A stretch of DNA of 64,000 nucleotides from contig CM065307.1 in assembly GCA_033032175.1 (NCBI GenBank), positions 8,246,001-8,310,000 of the forward strand, given 5' to 3'. The translations under genes and the position numbers were made by a program. The notes beneath the pieces are model-generated. The model saw only the letters and a list, made by a program, of their open reading frames with translations, made no database searches and was not told the origin of the DNA. This document shows, piece after piece, positions 36,901-48,900 of this stretch (position 1 is the first letter of the stretch; each line of letters begins with the position of its first letter). This stretch comes from Saturnia japonica. Taxonomy: Eukaryota; Arthropoda; Insecta; Lepidoptera; Saturniidae.

Positions 36901-39900
36901 GGTATCCGTCCGAGTCCCACGAGCAAGTGACCAGTCATCGCCGGTTTTTATTGTTGGGGGTAATTTAAGAACAAAAATAATTTTTCATACCCCCAACCAA
37001 TTTATTAGCCCGAACAGCTATCAACCCCGAAAAGGGTGCCGCGCTTCTCTTTAATCCCGGACAACTATGAAAGGCACTTGAACCAGTCTACCTTTTCGGT
37101 ATCCCAATCCCTTGGGCCACCAGATTAAATATCTCTATAATAGACGAATGAATCGCCTCCTCCTGCCGCCCATTCGTCTTTGGCGGAGAGGGCCGCTCAA
37201 AGGATCGTCTTCGCGTGCCCTCTCCGCAGCCTCCTTCTGCGATATTACCTCCTCGCAGAACTGCCGAGCATGGCACGAACCACCCCTGGCAATGAGAGGT
37301 TTCTTCCAACCACTGCGCTCAGAGCACGGCGCTGGCTTTCCCACGCAGCACACTCCAACAGTTCACGGCGGGGAGCCGGCGATCACAAAGCCCGCCCCCG
37401 CGGACACCGACCTGTATCCGCGGATAGCCTTCAACGCCACAACACGCTGCGTGGCCCGCAGCATGCGTCTGTTTGTGGCGCCCTCACTACCTCAACTTGT
37501 ATATGAGCCCCAGGAGGCGGCCCACACTGAGGCCCGTGAAACATTAGTGTGCAACCTCTCCCCAGTTGACCCCCTGGGCCACGACTAGGGTGTCATCCGC
37601 GTAACAAATTATGCGCACCTCTGGAGCAAGCGCTGCGCGCAGTACCCTGTCGTACCGCATGTAGCAATTTATACGTGGAATTTATTCCGGGCCACTTTGT
37701 ACGTGCGCCCCCGCGAATCCCCGTCCAGCGTCTGGAGAAGTTCCTCCCACGCAACGTCCTTGGCCCGGCTTTTGCCGCTTGCAGGGTCCTCAGTGCTTCC
37801 TTGTAAGCGACATACAGCTGGGCTTCCTCCCCCGGTTCCTGCCGACGCCGCCGGTGGCGCAGGGAGTGGAAGCGAGAGGGCTCTCTGTTGGGGCCGAGCG
37901 GTCACACGAGCCATCCGCTTCCTCCATGAATTCTCGGCGAGAGACACCCGAACGGCCCGTGCCTCTCCTTGCCGTACTAACCTTCGCGGCTACTGCAGCA
38001 TCTCCTCTGTCGCTGAAAGACCGCTTTTTCTGGAGAGTAGCCCCCTCAGAGTTTATGGTAAGTAGTGCATCACCAGCCATGTTCTCCAAATGCACCTCTA
38101 TTTCATCCTCTGATGAGGATGAGTCCCCCATAAACTCTCCAACGACGCTCTTTTCCATTAAATAGGACCGTGTACCGTCTCCTTGCCCCGAAGTTGGGCG
38201 TACCACACTTTTGGAACGACCCAGAGCACGGCCCCTTCTCTTTTTGCCAATGCTCGGCTGGAAACGTCTTCATTTTCACCCTCCTTATTTCCCTTAAAAC
38301 TAAAATTAATAGTAGGATTGTTTTTAAGATTTTCGCTCATTTTGAACCCACGAATATGGGGGATGTAACGGTCCATCCAAGCAGTGCCCCCTGTACCTGG
38401 GTAAGCCTAGCATAACCCGTCAAGAGAGTAGGCCGGTTCTCTGACGGGGGCCGCACTAACGACTGATCAACCCATCAGCCATGCATCCTCTCGCGGTGCG
38501 CCGCCGCTTAGGATTGGGGTAATTTTTTATAGAGGTTGTCTTCCTCGCGGTCCGGGCGGTTAAGCCAAGACCCTCGATCCCATACGAAGCCGCGAGACAT
38601 GACCACGACACTCCGATGGGATTACGAGACGGCGGTTGTAAGTGAGATAAGATACCCCCCTTACCTGTCTGACGGCAGTGCTAGTGCCATCAGGCCCGCC
38701 TACGCTGCGTCTGTTGGCTCCCTCTGATATTCAGGTAAGCGGTCGACGTTGCCCGGGATGCACCACACGGAGGTTCCTGACTCGCACCCCACGTCTATTC
38801 TCACCTTTTTTTTTACGTGGATAAACCCGTCATGGGTACACACCCGCCCGGGGGGACGAGTGGTTATGTGAGACTCCTACTCACTAAAAACTCCACGGTG
38901 TACCATCGGCCGCCATAGCGGGACGCCGCAGGCAATGCGGTTGCAATCTGCCGCATCGCCCCGGCGGCTGGCCCCAGTCGGGCCCCAGCGCTAAAGAGAG
39001 CTGGTACAACCCCAACTGTCTCCCAGACGGCTGAACCAGTGCAATGGGAAGACGGACCCTCCGACTCGTCTTCCCTTGGTCCAGCAAGGGCAGAGGAAAG
39101 AGGCGGTTAAGCACCCCCACCTACTGCCCAACGTCTACGCAACCCCCTTACGGAGGTCTTGTCGCAGCAGGCGTTCTCCCCATCTTTTCGAGGGGCGGTT
39201 TACATTTGGCACCTCCCATGTGGTGCTCCGCCGGCCTTCCGGCATCTGCACACAATGCACAGTGCAGCTTGACAGCCGCACACTGCAGCGCCTTTTGGCC
39301 AGGTTGCCCGCACCTGAAGCACAGCGCTCCCCTGTCAATTTCCGACGAGCAAAGGGGCCGAGTGTGGCCTACGTCCAGGCACCTAAAGCACCTCAACGGT
39401 CCCTCCTGCAATAAACGAATGCGGGCCGCACTCCAACCCACAAGGAGGCGCCCTGCTTCCAGTAACGCCTTGGCGGCAACAGCCGGGAGCGATAGGTGGA
39501 TTGCTCCACTGCCCCTCCCATAGGGGCGTATCTCGCCAGCCCTAATAAGGGCTGTTTCGCAGCCATCCTTGGTTGCCACCGCTGCGACGACTTCTTCTGC
39601 CGACACTGTTTCGTCGAGGCCTACGACTCTGACGTTGGCCCTCTTGACCGGTATGGCCACAGTGGCCACCTCCGCCAGCGCGTCTTGTAGCTTTTTGGCT
39701 AACCCGTCAGCCTGCTCCGGACCACGGGTGCCAGGAATCTCAATGATTCTAGAACCCGTGGCCGCAGGGCGAAGCGACAGGTTATTAATGCCTAATTCGG
39801 CTATCGCTGCTCTGTCTATCCCCATGAGTGCCGTCTTGTACGTCACTCCCCTCTCCACTGTCTCAGGCCGGAATGTGACAATCACCGCAGCCGATCGCGG

Positions 39901-42900
39901 CGTCGAGGGAAGCTTCTTCTTCTTCGGCTTGGCCCGATTCGCTCTCCGTTGAGAGGCAGGAACCGGTACTGCCGGGGTCGTAGGTGCCTTTGCGGGCTTC
40001 CTCTTTCGGCGACGGGTCACGGTAGACTACCCTTCCGTTCCGGGTGTAGCAGAATCCGGAGCAGGGTCAGATGTCGAGCCTGGCAAGGGGACCCAATCCA
40101 TCCCCAGAGGTGCTACCGACGTCGTGCTCTCAGCAGTCGCAGGTGTAGGTACGACAGATTTCGGACCCACACTCTTGGGCCTCTTGCCCTCTTGTCTGAA
40201 GCCGAAGGGGAGCGAACCACTGGGGCGGGGAGGAGACGATCTTCCAGTGCCCCAATTTGGGCGGTCACGACCTCCCCCATCGTGAGCCGGAGAGACCGCT
40301 CCATTCGCCCCATATGGACCCCCATGGCGTCCAGCAATATCCGCGGAAGCTGATCTTCTACCTGACTAGGGCAGTCCGGCGGCACTAGTACTGGCGGTGG
40401 CACAGGAGGAACCTCTCCCCGGCTGCGCAACGAGGCGAGCTCCGCCTTGAGGCTCTCCACCTCTTGACAGAGCCTCCTCTTCTCACACCGGAGAAGGAGG
40501 GTCTCCTCCGCCACCGTGCGCGCTAGAGCAGTGGCGGTCACCTCTTGAAGGATCCAGGCCGCCTCCTTCAGCTTTTTTACATAGGTACCCTTAAGGTTGC
40601 CAGAGGATTTGGCAACCTTAAGGATCCCATCCACCTGCTTTTTGGCGAGGGTTCTCAATCTCTTCGGGTCGAGCAACTCGATCCCATCGAGTACCCCCAC
40701 ATCTGCGACAGCAACCGCCTCTTCAGTGCAGGCCGGTGCGGAAGCAGGACAGTTTGCCCCGACTGCCTCATCTACTGCCGCTGCACGTGGCACCCCAGCA
40801 GAGGAGCCCAGGATACGGGCTTTACCCCTCTGGGCCGTCGTCACCTTGCTGGGGGCCACCCCGTCCGCACCAGCCTTATCGCCATGCGATCGCTTCCTAT
40901 CAATGACAGCCACTGTCGATAAGCTGTCAGAGCTCCCTGCCCAATGCTGGACAGCGAACTCGTCCAGCGAGACATCTCTCATAAGCCGTACCGTAGGCTG
41001 TTCGGAGTCCAGTCTTAGTTTATCTAAGGTCGTCGTGTTACTACCAGAATCGGTTGTCCGTGTTCTTGCCAAAGTCGTCGTGTTTGTAGCGGTACCCTCG
41101 GGTACCCTCCTGGGGTAATTTACTTTTTGATTTTGCAGGGTCCATCATACTTGCTTATACGTCAGTTCGCAGTACGCCTGCCGGGACCGGTATGAAAACA
41201 ATCGATCCCGCCAGCCGCTACCCGGAACTGGGCCCTTGAGACTCAAATTGATAAGCAGAGGGATACCAGGAAGAGCGCGTCAGATATTAGCCGCCGACCA
41301 GACTGGTCGACGTTGCCCGGGGTGCACCACGAGGAGGTTTCTGACATCGCACCCCCGTCTATTCTCACCTGCGGCAACTCAAGCCTAGGTCCGTTCCCGC
41401 GGTGTGGAGCCCTTGAGTTTAGCCGCCGCTCGCGCGATACATGTGACTATGCACTTGCAATTAGTAGCTACTAACAACACCATTGCACTGCACACCACAC
41501 AGGTACATAGATTCTGGACCTTTTTTTTGTAATAGCTAATGTAGACTAAAATTAAAAGATTACTAAATATATATATATATATATACACGTGTTCCTTCCT
41601 TCCTCCAGGAAGGCAGGGACGTGTATATATTGTATATGTTTAATTTAGCTTGAATTCTACGAAAAGGGAATTAGTCAGATCGAGACTTATTTGCAATCGT
41701 GGCAACAGTTCAAGCCGAGGTTCGGCCACTTTGGCACCCTTGCGCATGTTGCCCTGCTTTCTCGGCTGGGTGGCTTAAGCACTCGCTTCAAGCTACAGTG
41801 AATGTTGGGTACGCGTCACTTCCCCTCTGCGTGAGGGGGGGTGACGATTCCCTGGTTTGGACGGGCGTTTTGTTGCGCCGGATGCCCGTCTTGTAGACGC
41901 CGTACGGATGCCAGTCGGATGCGATGTTAGTAGTGAGGGGGTCCGGGGGGTGCAATAATGCACGACCGCTTGAGGTGCCGGGTCTTCAATGAAAGTCGAA
42001 ATCTTGTTTGTTGATTATTCGCAGGACGACCAAAGCTTTCTTCTTGTTGTTACTTGTACTCGTTGACTCGTTGAATTGCACCGTGCCCAATACGGCCCCT
42101 CTTCGAGCTTATGTAGTTCGGAGAATGACCGTAAAGAGAGCCTCGCTTTATTTCGTGTTTTAATTTCAGTTTTCGCTTTGGTTGCCCTGTTAATCTCTCT
42201 ATATATTTCTGTCATTATATATCTTATGTACACATGTCATATATCAAAATGTTCCTTATCGTATTACCTATCTATTACATATTCACATATAATATACATC
42301 AAGTATATATTCCGTACATAAGCCAAAAACAATGTAATTTACGGGCGGCATCACTGTTTTCCGTTCGTAAAGTTTCTATAATATTTGATATCTTTATTCT
42401 ATTGGCTTACTCTATGCACTAATCTATTCTATATTAGTTCTATTTTCACATATGTGACACACAATACATAATCGTTTATATACATCTTAATATATAACAT
42501 GCAACTTATAATGTAGCGTAGTCGCTAACATTTCTCTATGATATTGTCTGTATCAGTCTATTTTATCGTAACACATAGTACATAACACGTAAACACAGTA
42601 ATATCACATAATAACCTAACAAGAAACACGAAAATAACTGTTCTGTCGCCAACAGTGAAGTTGTAAAATCCGACAAAAGATTTTCCTTTTCTAGTGTTAT
42701 CAAGTGGAGACTATCGGAGCTCAGGTCTCCCATATGGAAGGTTCGCAGGCCGAGAGGGAATGTTCAGCTGAGGCAGTCGAAAAAGAGAACAGGTAAAAAT
42801 AATACAACCTTTTTTAATGTGTATTATGGTCAGATTCTTATTTCAAGTCTATACATATTTTTTATTATTTGTAACTACAGAATAATACTTTTTTCTGTAT

Positions 42901-45900
42901 CTCTTGTTAACTCTATTTTGAACAAATTGAATTTGTGGGGGGTTGTTACGGCTTACATTCAACGGCGACGGGCCCCAACGTCCCTCACCCCGCGAGACCC
43001 GTATGACTGCCAGATGAAGTAATTATGAAATTGATTTCATATTTACTGTCAAGCTTCCATATGTTTTCTGTAAGAACTTTTATTGATAATGTAAAGTTGG
43101 GCTTTTATTTTTTTAAATGTTTTATATAGATTTTAACGATATTTCTAAATGTATAAAATAATTAAAAAATATCTATTCGATCTAAATTTTTTACGATAGA
43201 TGTCGTTGTTTGGAGTTTGCGCTATCAATATGTTTATTAAGTTATCAATATTAAGATGTAGTATAATATAGATTGACTATAGGACAGAGAAAGAGCATAG
43301 TAAGGCATATGTCACAGCGATATAGTGACACATCACATGTCTCTAAAAGCCAAGGTCCCGCTGAGCCCGTGGTTAATCGTGGCGAAAATAAGTATCGCAT
43401 TTTTCATGATTTCTAAAAGTATTATTGAAAATTCATATAGCCTATCAATTAACTAATGACATAAGCTTCCTGAGTACAAAATTGTTTAAGAATCGGTCAA
43501 GCCGTTTTGAGTGAAATCTGGACATACAGTCACGTAATTTTTTTACGATTTTTACGAATTCGTGATTTTCTGAGTATACACGTCTATCGAGAAATTTGGA
43601 AAAAAAAAATGTACAGTATATATTTATAATAAAATAAAAAGATATTATAATGAAGTTACATGAAATATGAATACTAGGAAAAATTAATGTAATGAAAGTA
43701 GGTACTAGAGTTTTGAATGATTTTTTTTATTTCAATTATTATCCTTGAACTGTTTTTTTAGACATTTTTTCCAAATCTGTAGTTCTATTTGTGCATGTAA
43801 ATTGTTTTCCAAATACTCTGATAGACATCCTATCTAAAGGATAATGATTACAAACATGTCCTTAAAAATGCATGCTCCGTCTGTCTGTGTATGTGTATGT
43901 CCAGATTTAACTCAAGAATGGCTTGACAGATTTTTATGAAATTTTGCACACGGGAAATTTATGTCATTTCTCAATTAATAGGATACAATAATTTTATTAA
44001 TACTAATGAAAATATTCCGATTTTGGTGAAATTTTGTAGACGGGAAGTATAAGTCAATCCATAAATAATGGTCAGTAAGAATTGTTAATAATACTTTTAT
44101 TAATCTTATAAATATATATCTAATTAATTCTCAATAGTTTCTGATAAAATTATATACATAGAAAGTATAAGTCATTGTATAATTGACAGGCTATAAGAAT
44201 CATTGATAACACGTCTACAAAGCGTAAAAAAATAATTATAAGTAAATTATAATTAGGTCATTACACATATGATAAACTTATGAATAGTCAATAATAAGTA
44301 AAATAGAATTATGGGATGAAAATTATTGTTGCTTAATGAACGTCTGCGGAGCCGCGGGGCACCGCTAGTATTATAAAAATTGCGTGTTTGCTGAACTAGG
44401 CGACATAAATACATCGATATGTTCATCGGTATCGACATTAAAGCCGAGTCAGTACATGGTGCAGCATTATCACACGCACACTAATGTATTTTGTTTTTCA
44501 GCTCGTCCAAATCTACTCATTGCCAATCTATATTATACTACATATATGCACTAAACAGACATATGTACTATTATAGCATAATTATTGACTGGATATTAAC
44601 GGTTTAAAAAAATAAAAGTTAGTTATTAAATAAAATCAGCTTTTCGTAAAGGACGGTTAACATTTGAAATTATTTTAGGGGTATTCATGAAGCTTATACC
44701 GGTGAAATACCATAAGGTAAGATTGAAATTAGGGGAACTTAATAAGCGAAGTGAATAGTACACAACAAATCTTTTTTAAAACTACAATATACTTACTGTT
44801 TATAGTGTTGGATATCGATAATGTATTATATAACATAGTTAAGTGTGCGGGTGTGTTCTATAAAACTTAATTAACGGTAAGAAATAGAGTAAGGAAATAC
44901 TTTTCAGGTTAAAAGACGTGTGCGGGCGTGACGCCGCTCGTCTGGCTCTCTTGGAACACCACTCCGGCAAACTGCATGACGAAATGCGACGGCTCGCTAG
45001 AGCTTTGGAGACAGAGTCTTTAGAGAACACTAAACTAGTATGTTATCGGTTTTATTAGGTATCATTTATTGTGATACTAAATATACTTAATACTGACACT
45101 GAATATTGCCATTATATGTATCTGTTTAAAGATGACGCGGATACTGTTACTGGGGCAATTGTGCGGGACGCCATCCCCAACTATAATAGTACTGCACTCT
45201 TCCCACTTCACTTCTCTCATAAATTGCTTCTAGTTGATTATTCGATATTCAAACTGGAACTGTTTGTAACCGATCTGCGGTCCTTATATCGCTTTAAAAT
45301 ACCTCAAAAGTTCGAAAATGGTTTATGACTGTTTATCGTATACCGCTTCGCAGTTTCCTTACATTCTAATTTACATTTTACTTAATGGCACTGTTTGTTA
45401 ATTTGTCTACTATTTTGTGTTTCGACCATTCTCGAACAAATAAAGCACACACAAAAAAATGTGCGTACTTGCATCGTTCTGAAAAGTAACAATACGCTTT
45501 TTTAACTAGATTATACTTTTTTTTATTTGTAGCAAAGTCGTCTAAAGTCATCGATGCTAAATGTGGAAGGGGGTGAGAAGGACCTAGTCATTTCTCGAGA
45601 CTTGTGGCGCAAGGCGCGCGTCGAGGAAGCGCTCTTGAAGCTGAGAGCGGCGCACGCGATGCGCGCGGTTGCTGGGCTTGACCACACCGCCTTTTCGCTC
45701 GACAAGCAACGCTTGCATCTCGACGCTGTATGTATATCTTCTTTTCCGAACCGCTAATAGTGTTATGACGTTCATAAGTGTCTTAACTAAATAATAAATA
45801 ATCGCTTGTTTTTTATTTGATTTACATTCTTTTACTGATCTAAATAATTGCCAGTTTCATTTTATAAATATGATGTTATTATCTACGCCTAAGGGGTTAG

Positions 45901-48900
45901 TCATGACAAGCTGTGAACTAAAAATAACTGACGTCAAATAAAGAGATAACTGTTAAACAGCCATTTTGAAGCAATTATGGTTTTGTGGTAGCGTGTACAG
46001 ACATGACATCGATCGACGTCAGTTCGAATTTCATTAATGAACTTGAGCTTTCGGTGAAGGAGAACATAGCTTGGTGATAGGATATTTTCTAATAGCTAGC
46101 TACTACCCTCAAGTTGAAAATCTGTTGCCATACACCTATAGGTGTGTTCCGGTAGATAAACTGCTTTAGAGAACCTCCACTACGACTAATAGGCTCCCTC
46201 CCTCCACTACTAGGCTTGGCGTGTAAACATCTTAGGCCACCTCGCCATCTCCCATCGGGTGAGGATGTGGCTAAACGCTAAAACTTAAAAAGAATAATAA
46301 AAAAGCCGTTTCGACGCAATCCCAGAAAGTTATTTTCTTATTTAAAAGGCATTGTTATAAGAAGGACCTCGCTTCTTACTTTAGGGTATTTTATATTCTA
46401 CTTTTGAATTAATACAACAGGCGATGAACGAGCGGATAGTGGAGATAAACGCACGTCGCGACATGTTCAACGTACAGAAGCGAGCCCTGTTCGAGGATTG
46501 CGGGAAGCTACGTAGCGAGATGCGCGAAAGGGAGCAACGCATCGATCAACTAAAAAAGCGGTTAGTTGGATTCTGTTCAAATCATTATTATTAATTACTT
46601 CACCTGGTTATATAACACTGTACAGTATCTTAATAATTGTTTTAATAGATTATCTCGATGCAATTTATAATGATCGTATCACTAGAAAGGTATTTGTTGT
46701 CACTTATGAATAATGAAAAGTAACAAATATTACTTTTTTGCAGATATGATATATTGATTGGATCTCTCGGTAAAGACGAATCTGGGCAGCAGCTTTCAGT
46801 TACCTTTTTCAAGATCAAGGTATTTGATAAAATAAAAGTATTTCATTGATTCAACCAATCGATAAAAAATAACTCAATCTTAGCAATGCGAAACATTTCG
46901 ATTGTATATCTTATAGTCGCCCGTCAAATCCAGTTGAGTTGGATGAAACCGTTAATTTGCATCATCGCCGGCACTTGCCCTTATTCAAGGTAAAACAAGA
47001 TTATCTTTCAGTGCCATTTGGTTGACCTTTACAACATACATTGTATTTCAGTTTATGTTAAATGAATAATAATTACCAACTTTACAAAAATCAACATTTA
47101 TTGAAAATAAATTAAATAAAAATTTCAACATAAATAAAAACCTTACTGCTACACAATTAAATTACTATTTGGTGTTAATTATAACCAGTCACTAAATAAT
47201 AAAATCTGTTACCTATTTAGGTATTGCATTAATAGAATTAAAAGAAAACATGACATTACGTTCGTTCTATCGATCATTTAAATTAATTTGTACATATAAA
47301 TTATATTTTTCCCTGGAAATTGTTTTTGCCATATCGGCGCCCCTTGCTACTTGGTGCCTAGAACGACCTTAACTTGGTCCTGCCCTAGGGTGTCTCGCAG
47401 AAGTTTCACGTGTACTGAGTTGCACGTGCTCTTTTTTATGATTTAATTTTTTTATTTTTGTAGGTTTAGCGTTCTGGCCACAATCTCACTCTCGCCCGAT
47501 CTTAAGTGACGATGTGGTCCAAGATGAAAGTACGCTTGTTGGAGACTGGCACATCTCTTGGTGTTTGGCTACAGAATTTCAACTTGAGGATAGTAGCTTG
47601 GCAGGCGGGCGTTACAAAAAAAGCCCTACCATCTTGTTATGGTTTCATCACGATGTTTTCTTTGACCGCCAGCTCAGGCTCGTTGCGGGAATTCGAACTA
47701 ATGGCAACGTGTCTTTATACACAAATAGGTATAATTTTTTTCTAATCTTCAGAGTTCAAACAACGCTTTAACAAGATTGTGTCTCTCGTAATAAATCTTG
47801 TTAATATACGATTACCAAACTATATTACGCAAAATGCTACCAATATTGCATATACGGCGAAATAACGTAAGTTTATGATTTAAAATAAAAACCACAACAC
47901 GTTGGATCAAGATCCCGTCATAAATTCGTTGTTTCTTTTTGTGTATAGTTTGCATCAGAGCGAGCAGAGCTACGCACGCGCGGCGCCGCACTCGACGCAG
48001 ACATTGGTCGTCGCGAGCGAGACGTGTCCGCCCTAGAGGCGACGCTACGAGTCGTGCACGCCGCCCACGCGCACTTCATGCACCATATATCCCCACTTAA
48101 AGGCGACAGTATGAATATGTTCTTTAAACACACACACATCATATTTTGTTAATTATCTCTTTATTTCATAGGTAACAAGGGTCCATCAATTCAAATAAAA
48201 CTAAAAATTGGTAAAGGTCTGGCTTTAATTTAAACTAAAAGTACATAAAATATATTTATATACCTTTGCATTTGTATTTTTAATAATAAATAAAATAAAA
48301 TAAAAAAATGAAAAATACTTGCATAGTAATGCTATTGTAGTTATCAACACTCTGGTTGTTTCAAGGAAAACTCAAAACGTAAATACTAACAGTACTAATA
48401 ACTCTTAAATGATGGTTCCCAAAAATTTAAAGAATAGGGACAAATATATTTCAAATAAAAATTATTGGATAATAATTATTATCGAGGAAACACGGATAAA
48501 TGAAGCTTAATACTGCTATATGGGCACCACTATGATGTATGTAAAGAAAAATGTAATTTTCTTTAATTTTAAGATTTCCACGCATCAAGCGTCATCGTGG
48601 TAGACCGCGACATAGACTAATACTAGTCGCTCTGTAATCTGTGGTCGAATGATGACAATCTATGAAGCATCAAACTAGCTAGCTGAAAATTGATAAAAAA
48701 TAATTAATTTTGTTTCCCAATTGTGATTTAGGAATTGACATTGTCATTAATAACATTAAATGTCGTTTCTTTTATTACAGGTAAGATTTTGTTACTAAAC
48801 TGTTTAAGTGGATCAAAATATGTAAAACTAATACAATAAAACTTTTATTACAGAGAAACTCAATTGTGTTTTGAATAACTGTGTCGCCCAAATCACAAGA

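Larger units (their letters stand above)
35135..42694 (+). other. CCDC39 intron 11, the 7.6-kb retroelement nest
   Basis: The longest intron. From left: a SINE-like scrap at 35215..35540 (CGATTTTGATGAAACTTTAC, GAATTGGGCTGAAATTAG), a jockey LINE remnant (35695..36620), two R1-like LINE copies on the minus strand (36998..41369), a hairpin (41566..41640) and 1 kb of unassigned DNA up to exon 12. The flanking exons join in frame, so the nest does not destroy the gene model. Confidence 0.8.

Noticed and set aside
37112..37588. Long plus-strand open frames over the LINE copies (also 37697..38165, 39044..39523, 40597..41118)
   Set aside because: They are shadows of GC-rich minus-strand LINE coding sequence; none shows a known motif on the plus strand.
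45071..45328. 85-codon open frame in CCDC39 intron 13
   Set aside because: No motif, no splice sites that keep the CCDC39 frame, and exons 13 and 14 already join in phase.
48781..48784. An acceptor-like site (TTTTATTACAG) directly followed by GTAAGA as a mini-exon of CCDC39
   Set aside because: Acceptor and donor abut with no exon between them, and exons 17 and 18 join in phase without it.
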